The notes beneath the pieces are model-generated. The model saw nothing but the letters and a program-made list of their open reading frames with translations, ran no database searches and was not told the origin of the DNA. DNA of 64,000 bases, taken from Neckera pumila (taxonomy: Eukaryota; Streptophyta; Bryopsida; Hypnales; Neckeraceae). The stretch lies in contig OZ018412.1 in NCBI GenBank assembly GCA_963969595.1, forward strand, positions 16,804,501 through 16,868,500. Direction: 5' to 3'. Position 1 is the first letter of the stretch. The number at the start of each line of letters is the position of its first letter. Of this stretch, positions 11,976 to 22,225 are shown one piece after another. The translations under genes were made by a program, and so were the position numbers.

Positions 11976-12714
11976 TTAACCCTTAAAGGACCAAGCTGCG
12001 TTTTTGGCAATATAGCAATTTTGGACAGCTCACTACAAATAGAGTTTTTGTTTTTTTTCTTTGAAAATTTTGCACAACATGTGCCCAAGGAGTAGCTTTA
12101 AAGTCCAACAATTTTCATAACTTTTGACTACATAGTTAAAAAGTTATTGCATGATAAGTGATTTTCTTTGAACTTTGGGCAATCCAGGCAGCTCAAAAAA
12201 TTACTTAAAAATTACTTTTTAAAAAAATAAAAAATTGAAATTGGTTCTTTAGATTTATATATACATGGGAAGCTTTGAATCATTCAATTTCAATTAGTGA
12301 GTCAAAAGTTATGAGGAGTTTAAGTTTGCGGGTAGGTATGGAGTCTTTGAAAACCATACCTACCCGCAAACTTAAACTCCTCATAACTTTTGACTCACTA
12401 ATTGAAATTGAATGATTCAAAGCTTCCCACATATATATAAATCTAAAGAACCAATTTCAGCTTTTTATTTTTTTTAAAAGTCGTTTTTAAAGAAAAATTT
12501 TGGGCTGCCCGGACTACCCAAAGTTCAAAGAAAATCACATATTATGCAATAACTTTTTAACTATGTAGTCAAAAGGTACGAAAATTGTTGGGCCTTGAAG
12601 CTACTCCTCGGGCACATGTTGTGTAAAATTTTCAAAGAAAAAAATAAAAAACTTCATTTGTAGTGAGCTGCCCAAAATTGCCAAAAAATGCAGCTTGGTC
12701 CTTTAGGGTTTAAC
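11976..12714. mobile_element. TTAA-type element, group D: head-to-head hairpin
   Basis: Nearly the whole 739 bp is one palindrome. The left arm (11976-12341) starts TTAACCCTTAAAGGACCAAG; the right arm (12354-12714) is its inverted copy, and the turn is about 12 bases around 12342-12353. Each arm matches the left half of group B elements (compare 25014-25390), so D looks like two B left halves joined head to head. Transcription would give a long double-stranded RNA. Confidence 0.88.
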
Positions 12715-13354
12715 CGCTAAATGCCTAAGGCTTGTTTTGAGCCTCTAGGAATTTGCTCTAATTTGAGAAAAAGCCAACATTTTGATAAGCTGTGCCAATT
12801 TCTTTTGAATTGTAATCGTACAAATTCAAACTAGACATGTTAGAGATCATGTAGGAAAAGAAAACACACCAAAATCACTTAGGAGTCAAAATATAATAAC
12901 GTTTGACCATAAGGGTGATAAAACTATGAAAATCTTTCAATTTTCTTTTTGCATACTACATCTAAAAAATTGGTCACCAAAAAAATATGAGGTCAAAGGA
13001 CCTAACTTGCATAACCCCAATCAATTTATAGCTTCTCAAAATCTACTCTACAATTTTTTTAAATGAATTTCTAATGTGATTTTTCTTCCAAGGTCTAGTG
13101 TATTTGAGGCTCATTTTCAAGAGCTTGTAACACTAGGGAAAGTCAAGATTGCAATGGATACCCTTGCCCAAAATCTTGAATAAAAAACTTGTAATCAATC
13201 ATTTTCAAAATCGGATTTTTGAGGCTAAAACTAGACTTCAAAGAGAATTTTACAAAAATATGAACTACTAAAAGTAGCAATTTGGTTAGGTTCTATTTAA
13301 CTTCAAAGTTTTGTTGACACCAAAATTTGGTGCCTTGGGCATTTAGGGGTTAAA
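12711..13354. mobile_element. TTAA-type element, group A (644 bp), second copy
   Basis: Left end TTAA-CCGCTAAATGCC, right end GCCTTGGGCATTTAGGGG-TTAA. It is the inverted orientation of the copy at 6217-6862 and only 2 bp different in length. Its left TTAA is also the right TTAA of the group D hairpin, so the two elements are joined through one shared target quadruplet. Confidence 0.85.
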
Positions 13355-13676
13355 TGTTGATTTCTTTTATTCACATGGCATGTGTATTATACAAGCAGTA
13401 CAATGTAAAAATGATTATTATTATTATTATTAAGTATATATTATATATAATTTTTTTAAATTTTGAATTAAACTATTAAACTATTTTACAACTAATAAAA
13501 TAAAATATGACACATGACCAATCCACATGAACTGTCTGAAGTGAGTATCTGAAATCCTTTATTCTATTGGAAGAGAATCTCAAAATTTCCATTACTCCAT
13601 CATCTGATTACAGTAGGATTTATTTTATAAAGATAAAGAAATAAGGGACTTACGTCAAACCATGACGAAACCCATG
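13355..13676. other. AT-rich spacer with a trinucleotide repeat
   Basis: A short (TTA)n run at about 13414-13432 followed by TA-rich sequence. No gene seen. Confidence 0.5.
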
Positions 13677-13979
13677 AGGTGGGTACTGTGACGTATTGTA
13701 CTTCCAAAATCACACCTTGTCTAAAATCGTCATCATCACTCTATGTACATCTCTAGAATCAATATGTACCTATGTGGAAAAAACGATTTCAGAACCTCTA
13801 CTAGAAAAAACTTTGACTCTTCCTAACTTTTGCATACAATATCCAAATGTCGCATTCTTTGATGCGTTGGAACCTCCTTTCACTTGCCAACAAGAAAATG
13901 AATGAAAATTTTGACTAGTCTAATAATAGTGAATAGGCAGAGTAGCCCAAAGTGGCGGTTGGCTGGGGGGTACCCACCT
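13677..13979. mobile_element. AGGTGGGTAC-ended MITE, copy 1 (about 300 bp)
   Basis: The left end AGGTGGGTAC is inverted at the right end as GTACCCACCT next to TA. The interior shares AACTTTTGCATA, GTTGGAACCTCCTTTCACTT and GCCAACAAGA with the copies at 29601-29874 and 60087-60358. The left TA flank is mutated (TG). Non-coding. Confidence 0.75.
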
Positions 13980-14317
13980 TACCTTACAACTCTGATCCTC
14001 ACATGTGCCTGTACCAGCGTACAGTACAGTACGTACCGCTTGAGCTTCCGGCTGTTGCAGTGAATGAGATGACATGTGCGACACAGTCAGCCACCGTCGA
14101 CGTCAGCTGTTGATGAACTTCATCCATCTGATCCATTCATCTCCAAAATTCATCCATTTTTCAAGTTGTCTTTACGTTAAGTTCCTATTTCTTTACAGGT
14201 CGTTACGACAGCATTTCATTCAAAGTACAGACTGGTCCAATAATCTTACAAACTGCCCATTGTGCCATTCAAAGAATTTTGCATAAGTTTTTGAAAATGG
14301 GAGGATATGGAATAATT

Positions 14318-15994
14318 CTAACCCCTAAAGGACGGAGTAGGGTGGAGGGGGTGGAGGGGGTGGAGGGGGTGGGGGTGGGGGGTCAAGGAGACATTGTTAA
14401 AAACTGCAATTTTTTTATATGTTATTTAAAAATGAAAATTGAAACTTTATTTTGAAACTTCAACCGTGCAAATTGAAGAAAAGTGTTTTACTAGAGTGTG
14501 GACAAAATTTCAGACCATTTGACCATGCGGATTGAAAGATTATAACGTTTGAAGTGAGGAAAAAAACTTTTTTCATTCCTGCAAAATAAGGTCAGCAGAC
14601 TTTGGACCCTCTTGGAGTGAAATTTTTGCTCTACACAAGAATGAGGGTTTTGACCATTCATATTTATATGATGTTAGCTTCACTCATGAAAATTTTAGAT
14701 GCAACTAAGATTTCTAGCTTACACTAAATCACCCTATAATGCAAGTACTAGGTTAAGTGAATTGGCAATACACTAGTCATTTTTTGATGATTTCTTGTGC
14801 AAGGAGGAAGTTATTTTTTTGAAATACAAACAGTGAAAAAATTAGAGACAAACATTTGGAATATGCGGAAAAAATTTCAAGAATTTTGACTTCACAAATT
14901 GCAAGATAATAGGACTTGAAGTTAGAAGAATTTTACTTTTTTTAAAACCACCTCAACATAGCTAATAAAGTTTGACTCATCTTAAAATGTGATTTAAGAA
15001 CTAAATTTTTTTTTTTTGACAATTGTATGCCATATTATTATTTTTTAATACATGCCAAATTTCAGAAGTTGATGAGCTTTTTTGCAAAAGATTCCCAAAT
15101 TGCCCGAGCTGCCCTAAAAGTTTAGGGCAGCATAACTTTTGATGAGGACACTGGTTTGAGAAGATGTGAAAAAAAAATGAGATCCTACAGTTACATGTGT
15201 CCAAAAAAAATTCAAAAATTTCCACCGTCTGGATTGCTAAATATTAGCTATTTGAATTGACAAAAATCCTTTTTCAGACCCTCGAAAAACAAGGCAGCTA
15301 CACTTCACAAGGTCATATTTGTTTGAAAAAATGTCCATGTTGTTGGTGCTTCTTTGGATTCATTCTTCAAGGCAAGTTGGCTACATGCTTGAAAATTTTC
15401 AGATCATTTGGACTTGTACGATGCAACATACAGAAAAAAAAATAGTAAGTAGGAAGAAGTAGAAAATGATTCAAATACTAATTTGTAAAGAATTTAGTTA
15501 TGGAATTGAAAAATGCCAATCCCAAGGTTGTAATGTTGTAATAAACAATCTACATCCTACGATTTTTGTTTTAAAAAATATTGAAAATTAAGTTAAATAA
15601 ACAACTTCAGTATTTATTTAAAAGTAGAGAATCCTTAACTGCTTGCAAACAAAAACTCCACATAATTTTTATCTCATTAATCAAAATGGAATGATTCAAG
15701 CTTTCTAAGTAGATATAAATCTTGAAAACCAATTTCAAATTTTTGTTTCTAAAAAAAGTGATTTTTTTTCTGCCTGGACTACCTAGCTGAGGAAAAAAAC
15801 TACATATCATACAATAACTTTTAAACCATGTAGTCAAAAGTTATGAGAGTTGCTGGGCCTTAAAGAATAAACTTGCCTCCATACCCATGTTGTGTGGAAA
15901 TTTTAAAGAAAAAAACAAAAATTCCATTTGTAGTGAACAGCTCCAAATTGCTATATTGCCAAAAAAAAATGCAATTTGGTCCTTTAGGGGCTAA
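14318..15994. mobile_element. TTAA-type element, composite (1677 bp) with CTAA flanks
   Basis: Left CTAA-CCCCTAAAGGAC, right GGTCCTTTAGGGG-CTAA: the flanking quadruplet is CTAA as a direct repeat, not an inverted one. The right half is group B-like; the left half carries a G-rich tract (14338-14384) and extra copies of the internal module. No coding capacity. Confidence 0.75.
14338..14384 (+). repeat. G-rich tract with G-quadruplex potential
   Basis: Several GGTGGAGGG units run into GGGGGTGGGG, giving well over four runs of three or more G in under 50 bases. It sits just inside the left end of the composite element, in otherwise AT-rich DNA. Confidence 0.75.
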
Positions 15995-16411
15995 TATTGC
16001 TTGTTTGAAATTAAATTCAATGGTTCAATGTTTCGCGGAAATGAACACCGTTTGCGGCGTTAGGTGATTGTAGGAAACACTTCACGTTTTTGGCTATAGG
16101 ATTGGCAGTACTACCAGTACTATGTGTCAGCAGCGCCCATATAGATCTAAACCATTAATTTAGTACTATACAATACTATAGATTGCTGTGGGACATTACA
16201 AAAGCCATTAGGAGAAAAAAATAGCAGAAGAGGAGTTTGTGGACCTTTTCATTTTTTGTAATTAAAATAAAATTTAGAAAATTTCTATACAAAAAGCCAT
16301 TTTGCTAGAGAGGTTGTGCTCGCATTGCACCAAAGAATTCATTGAGGAAATGTTTTTGTTCTTTGTAGCCTTTGCGCAGAGGAAGTTCACTTTGACCCCA
16401 TGTGTGCAATT
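15995..16411. other. spacer whose first part recurs at 17956
   Basis: The first roughly 65 bases after the element (ATATTGCTTGTTTGAAAT and on) recur after the element end at 17955, so this flank was duplicated with the element or belongs to a larger repeat. No gene seen. Confidence 0.5.
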
Positions 16412-16694
16412 CATTGGAAGAGATTTGAGGCTTCTAAGAGACTGCAAGTATCCTGCGTTCCCGCAACATTCCCAGACTGCGGGAACGCATGATAACTGCT
16501 GGGTGATGTGGCCGAGAGTGTGCCACGTCATTTAAAAATAAATAAAATAAAATTGGGCTTAAAATGATATTTGGGAGAGAAAAAAAATTATGAATTTTTT
16601 TTTATGACAGATCGTACCGGGTGTTTGCAAAAGTGGGACAAATTTGAGAGCGGGCTTGAAACAGCCCTCCAATGCCCTCAAATCTCCTCTAATG
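16412..16694. mobile_element. CATTAG-ended MITE, copy 2 (283 bp)
   Basis: Left end CATTGGAAGAGATTTGAGGC, right end CCTCAAATCTCCTCTAATG. It shares the GCGTTCCCGCAACATTCCCA/CTGCGGGAACGC core, the GTGCCACGTCA box and the ACAGCCCTCCAATGCC end block with other copies. Non-coding. Confidence 0.82.
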
Positions 16695-17039
16695 CACATG
16701 TTGCTATTTTCATAAATAAAAACTCATTGTTAGTCCTTGCAATGTTAGTAGACCTCAAATATGTCTAATTTGTGGCTTCGCACTTTTGTGTCCAAAATAG
16801 GACTCAAAACCCCCAAAATGGCCAAAGTAGATATCCAATTGAGGATGAGTTAAAAAGAATAAACGATTTTAATTTATTTTTACTTTTAAATTACTCAATG
16901 TCTGCAACTACTATATGTACCTTCATTCCAAATTTCATGCCAAATGGATAAACCATGCAAAAGTTATGAGCAAAAAACCAATTGTCCAAGGGCAAGGGGA
17001 CAAAAAATAGGACAAGTGTTTCTTGCAATTACTCCCTTC

Positions 17040-17170
17040 CATTATAGGGGATTCGGGGGCCTTGGAAGACTGTTTCAGGTCCATTCCCTAGTCTGCCCAG
17101 ATTCAGGGAACAACGGTACGGGCATGTCAAATTTTTTTATTTTCAAAAAAAAAAAAAAAAAAAAAAAAAA
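17040..17170. mobile_element. CATTAG-ended MITE, truncated copy 3
   Basis: Starts CATTATAGGGGATTCGGGGG and follows the family to the poly-A tract, after which it switches directly into group B sequence at about 17170. The second half of the MITE is missing, so a deletion or recombination joined the two repeats at the homopolymer. Confidence 0.7.
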
Positions 17171-17955
17171 ATTACATATTTTTGGACACATGTATCCGTA
17201 GGATCTTGTAGTATGTTGGTTTAAGAAGATGTGAAAAAAAAATTCAGAAATTTCCACTATGTGGATTGCAAGATATTGGCTATTTGAGTTGACAAAAATC
17301 CTTCAATTGGCTCTACGAAAAAACTAGGCAACTGCACTGCACAAGATCACATTGTATGAAAAAATGTTATAACTTATAGGAAAAAAAAGGTAAGTAGAAA
17401 GAAGTAGATAATGATTCAAAATATGAATGAGTTAAGAATTTAGTTATGGAATTGAAAAATGCCAATCCCAATGGTTTTAATGTTGTAATAAACAATCTAC
17501 GTCCTCTGAATTTATTTTTTTCCAAAAATATTGAAAATTGAGTTAAATAAACAACTTCAAAGTTTATTTTAGAGTAGAGAATCCATAACTACCCACAAAC
17601 AAAAACTCCACATAACTTTCATCTCATTGATCAAAATGGAATGATTCATAGCTTCCACATATATATAAATCTTAAAAAAAAATTCAAATTTTTGTTTATG
17701 AAAAAATCGATTTTTTCTGATCTGCCTAGACTACACAAAAAAAACTACATATCATACAATTTCTCTTTAATCAGGTAGTCAAAAGTTATAAAAACTATTG
17801 GGCCTTTAAAAAAACACGCATCCCTATATTGTGTGAAAATTTGAAAGAAAAAAATGAAAAATTTCATTCATAGTGAGCTATCCCAAATTGCTAAGTATAT
17901 TGCTAATCACTATGTTGGCAAAAAAAACGCAGCATGGTCCTTTAGAGGCTAATAT
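17171..17955. mobile_element. TTAA-type element, group B, left-truncated
   Basis: Begins abruptly after the poly-A junction, follows group B modules and ends GGTCCTTTAGAGG-CTAA. Its right flank matches the right flank of the 14318-15994 element. Confidence 0.7.
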
Positions 17956-18519
17956 TGCTTGTTTGAAATGAAATTTGATGTTTCAATGGTTCACAAAAAT
18001 GAACATTGTTTGCAGCCTTCTATGATCGAACTTGAATCACCGGATTTTGATAGAACTTGAATCACTAGACTTATAGCAATTGAATCGCAAGAGCTGATCG
18101 CAATGATTCCAAAGTCTGATTGCAGTTTCCTCACAGGAGTTTATCAAAGACCATTCATACTTAGGTGAAATGATGTAAGTTGAATCTCATTGAATGGGCA
18201 AGACCTGATCAAAATTAATTGCACCGGAGTTGGTAGCAAGATGATTGAAATTCATTCCATCAAAGCTAATAGCAGAATAGGAGAAAATTGACAATTTTGC
18301 CCTATATTTTCAACATGGTCTACTTGAGTTCTGAATTATACACTTTTAGGCCTACTTGGATTGACTAGAAGCTACAAGAACTATGCATTCTCATCCAAAT
18401 AGGAGCACCGTACACATAAATCTAGCGTTTCCCAAAAAACCATGGATTTATTTTGAGACAGAGGGATTTTAGAATATAATTAGCATTTTCCATCTTGCAT
18501 AAATAACATTCAATTTTAA
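17956..18519. other. AT-rich spacer, no gene
   Basis: Short irregular repeats of TTGAATCAC-like words around 18025-18120; nothing coding. Confidence 0.4.
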
Positions 18520-19310
18520 TTTCAAAAAAACAAAACTTTTTTTTTGGAAAATTGTTTCATTTAATATTCATAGTTTTACATGATAATTGATTGAAAAATA
18601 TTGGAGACGGATTTTTTTATTTGATTGTTTAGATATGTAGGAAATATCCATACACACATCTTTCCTTTAGTATGCATCTCCAAAAAAAATTTAGAATTTC
18701 CTCTCTAAAAATTACAATAATGGGGGACAATGCCCAAATTTTATAAAATATACTATCTCCTTATTGTGAGTAGATTTTTCTATTTGACCCTCACACTATC
18801 ACTAATTTTATACATTTGAGCATGATAGTACAATTATTTTGCCAAAATCTAGTTAAAATATAGAGGTATCAATTTTACAAAATTTGAAAATTGTCATCCA
18901 ACATTGAAATCTCTAAAGAGGGAATTATCACTACAAGAAAAAGGGATGTTTTAAATATAGTTCTAGTAGTATAGACTTATAAGTAATGACCTCTTAAAGA
19001 GATTTTTAGTAAAATATTACTAGAAATACATGTGTTTTTAGTAAAATTTTACTACAAATCTCTTTAAAAGGTCATTGCTTATAAGACTATACTACTAGGA
19101 CTGTACTTAAAATACCCCTTTCTCTTATAGTGTATGAAACTTTTTTAAAGATTCTTATTGAAGGAAAGATGAGCATGTAGACTATGTATCCTATATATCT
19201 ATGGAACCCAATTTAAAAATATTCATTACTAATGTTTTTCAATCAATTATCATGTAAAATCATGAATATTAAGTAAAGCAATTCACCAAAAAATGGAGTT
19301 TTGGTTTTTG
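18520..19310. repeat. foldback element with about 150-bp arms
   Basis: The left arm (about 18530-18690) contains ACATGATAATTGATTGAAAA; the right arm (about 19140-19300) contains its inverted copy, TTTTCAATCAATTATCATGT. Arms continue through the CATCTTTCCTT / AAGGAAAGATG words. A CACTA-type MITE (18929-19132) is inserted near the right arm. Sequence around 18790-18900 also resembles 59060-59200, so the unit is dispersed. Confidence 0.65.
18929..19132. mobile_element. CACTA-type MITE (204 bp), TSD TAT
   Basis: Begins CACTACAAGAAAAAGGG and ends CCTTTCTCTTATAGTG, with TAT on both sides (18926-18928 and 19133-19135). The 3-bp duplication and CACTA terminus are the signature of the CACTA (CMC/EnSpm) superfamily. 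Internally palindromic (AAAGAGATTT ... AAATCTCTTT). Non-coding. Confidence 0.88.
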
Positions 19311-20007
19311 GGTAGTTGCAAAAAACACTTAATGATTTTGGCTCAAAATGGCCTTAGTACTAGAGTATTGTGACTTTTAGAATAAATTTTTTTTAAACAC
19401 ATGTAGAATGTGGAAATTTTACTATTTTTGAAAAACCTCTTTGTGGGCTTCTGGAATTTGACTAAAACTCCTTGTTTTCCAATTTTTACCTTCAAATTTG
19501 CATTTTTGGGTCAAAAATAGTATTAAAAATGGCCAAGGTAGACATCCAATCGGGGGCAATTTAAAAATAGTAAACTAATTTTAAAAAAATTTAAAAATTA
19601 TTCAATGTCTTAAACTTTTATATATACCTTCTATTCAAATTTCATAGAAAATAGACATAAGGCGCAAAAGTTAAGAACAAAAAACTACATGTCCAAGGCC
19701 AAGGGAACAAAGAAAAGGACAAGTGTTTCTTGAAAAGAATATTAGTTTTTTGAAACTATATTTGGTATGCTTGATTGGGATTGTGTGAGAATTGATGTAA
19801 GTTGTGGAAGAAAAAAATGCCAATTAAATATTCTATATTATGCAAAATTCTTTGAATGGCACAATAGGTAGTTTGTAAGATTATTAGACCCAACTATACA
19901 ATGATTTATTCTACTTGTGAGGATGCAAAATTAGTGTCAACACGCAAATTAATTCAATTCACGTCTAGTAGAAATATGCTCTGCGCACATGGACTAAGCT
20001 TTAGATC
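19311..20007. other. AT-rich spacer, no gene
   Basis: Contains words shared with 16800-17000 (around CCAATTGAGGATGAG and CCAAGGGCAAGGGGAC), so it is probably part of a dispersed repeat. No gene seen. Confidence 0.4.
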
Positions 20008-20943
20008 TTAACCCCTAAAAGCCCAAGGTCTTTTTTCTGTCAAAAAACACCCAAAACTGCCATTCTTTTAGCAAAGAGTGAAAAAAAATTAAAAATGTTT
20101 TATTTGCACATCTAACCATAGGATCTTACACCTAACTAGTATGAGAATGTGTGGAAAAAATTTCAGAATTTTTGACCGCACAGATTGCAAGATAACTACG
20201 TTTAAAGTGAAAAAAACAAATTTTTCAGCACATTGTGGGATTGGATTTTTTGACTTTGAACATTTTTAACTTAAAATTTTTGCACTATAGAGTTTTGAGC
20301 TTTAAATGTTTAGTGGAGAATTAAGTTGACAATCTACCCCAAAAAAAAATTCAAAAAAACTTAATTTTCATTATTGAAAAAATTGTTAAATAGAAATAGG
20401 TACAAGAAAGAAGGAAAATCTAAAATATTCATATCTTTTAGATGGAATTCAAATGCACTAATCCCAACAGTCAGATTGTTCTAGCAAGTATACTTAACCA
20501 TGCAAAACAAAAAATTTGAAAAATTTGAAAAATTTGAAAAATTGCATTCAGAAATGAATCTTACGAGTTATTTTTTTCAAAAAGATGCTCTAACTGCCCC
20601 AAAAGCAAGAATGTCCATAACTTTCTCATAATAAATCCAAATGAAATGAATCAAAGCTTTCTAGATAGACAAAAATATAATCTATGAGAAAAAAAAATAC
20701 TAAAAAAAAAAAAAAAAAAAGTGCCAATTTTTTTGGCTGCCCACCGTCCCTTGTTTCGAGCTTATTTGGTCATAACTTTTGTTCCCAGGCACCGATTGTG
20801 AAAAAAATTATATTCCCATGAAGCTAATCAGTTTTTCTACCTCCCAAAAAAGTTCCAAGAAATAAGGAGAAAATTTCAGCCCGTAGGTACCTGCCTGAAA
20901 ACGCATTTGTCCCCCAAAGGGACAACGGGCTTTTAGGGGTTAA
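20008..20943. mobile_element. TTAA-type element, group C (936 bp), inverted orientation
   Basis: Left TTAA-CCCCTAAAAGCCC, right GGGCTTTTAGGGG-TTAA. The body matches 43175-44096 and 54712-55637 in the same orientation. Its right TTAA is shared with the left end of the next element. Confidence 0.88.
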
Positions 20944-22170
20944 AGGACCAAGCTGCGTTTTTTGGCAACATAGCAGTTTTAGGCAGCTCATTACAAATGG
21001 AATTCTTACATTAGAAGAGATTTGAGGCCTCCAAGAGCTCCCGAGTTATTATGCGTTCCCGCAACGTTCCCACGCTGTGGAATGCAGGAAAGCTGCTGGG
21101 CTGATGTGGTCCAGAGAGTGCTATGTCATTTTTGAAAAAAAAGTAAAAATTAAAAAAAAATTAAAAAAACTGCTTGAAATGATATTTGGGAGAGAATTTT
21201 TTTTTTTTTTTTTTGAAAAAAAAAAATTTTGACAACCCGTATCGGCTATTTTTAGATCTGGCAAGATTGGAGAACGGGCCTGAAACGGCCCTCCAATGCC
21301 CTCAAATCTCTTCTAATGCTTTTTTTCCTTTGAAATTCTCACACAACATGGGGACAAGGGTTTCCTTTCAAATCCAACAATTTTCATAACTTTTGACTAC
21401 ATAATTAAAAAGTTATTGGATGATATATAGTTTTCTTCCCCAGACGGTACTTAGGGCAAGTATGAAAAATCACTTTTTTAATAAATAAAATTTGAAATTG
21501 GTTTTCAAGATTATATATATGTGGAAAGCTTTGAATCATTCCATTTTGATCAATGAGATGAAAGTTATGAGGAGTTTTTGTTTGCAGGCAACTACAGATT
21601 CACTACTCTAATATAAACTTTGAAGTCCTTTATTTTGCTCAATTTTCAATAATTTTGGAAAAAAATAAAATTGTAGGATGTAGATTGTTTATTACAACAT
21701 TGCAGCCATTAGAATTGGAACTTTTTAATTTCATAACTAAATTCTTAACAAACTAATATTTTGAATCATCCTCTACTTCTTTCTCCTTATTATTTTTTCC
21801 TATATGTTGTATAATTCCAAGTATTGTGAAATTTTCCGAGCATGTAGTCCACTTGCCTTGAAGAATGAATTCAAAGAAGCACCACCAACATAGATATTTT
21901 TTCATACAAATGTGACCTTATGAAGTGCAACTGCATTGTTTTTGGTATGATTGAAAAAAAGACATTTGTAATTCAAATGCTAATATCTTGCGATCCACGT
22001 AGTGGAAATTTCTGAAATTTTTTCCACATCTTCTCAAACCAGCATACTACAAGATTCTTTTAGTTACATGTGTATAAAAATGTTTTTTTTCTAAATTTTG
22101 ATACTTGTACTTGAAATGGTAGTTTGGAAGCGTTTTTGGTGAAATATAGTCAAAAAACTTTAGGGATTAA
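20940..22170. mobile_element. TTAA-type element, group B, carrying a nested MITE
   Basis: Begins TTAA-AGGACCAAGCTGCG; the CCCCT of the usual end has been lost. Ends ACTTTAGGGA-TTAA. Without the nested CATTAG MITE (21009-21318) it is about 920 bp, the normal group B length. Interior modules match 25014-25947. Confidence 0.8.
21009..21318. mobile_element. CATTAG-ended MITE, copy 4 (310 bp), nested
   Basis: Left CATTAGAAGAGATTTGAGGC, right CCTCAAATCTCTTCTAATG, inside the A/T-rich left part of a group B element. Comparison with the uninterrupted site near 25090 shows the insertion falls at the ATTCTTA/TTTTTTT junction; I cannot define a clean duplication. Confidence 0.82.
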
Positions 22171-22225
22171 GCCCCACACTTGGTCTAGTCTAAATATTAT
22201 GAGTTAGACTAAGCATGGGGCTTAA
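22167..22225. repeat. short perfect-stem hairpin next to an element end
   Basis: The left arm TTAAGCCCCACACTTGGTCT and right arm AGACTAAGCATGGGGCTTAA fold around an AT loop. The left TTAA is also the right flank of the 20940-22170 element, so this could be a tiny TTAA-bounded foldback. Confidence 0.55.
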
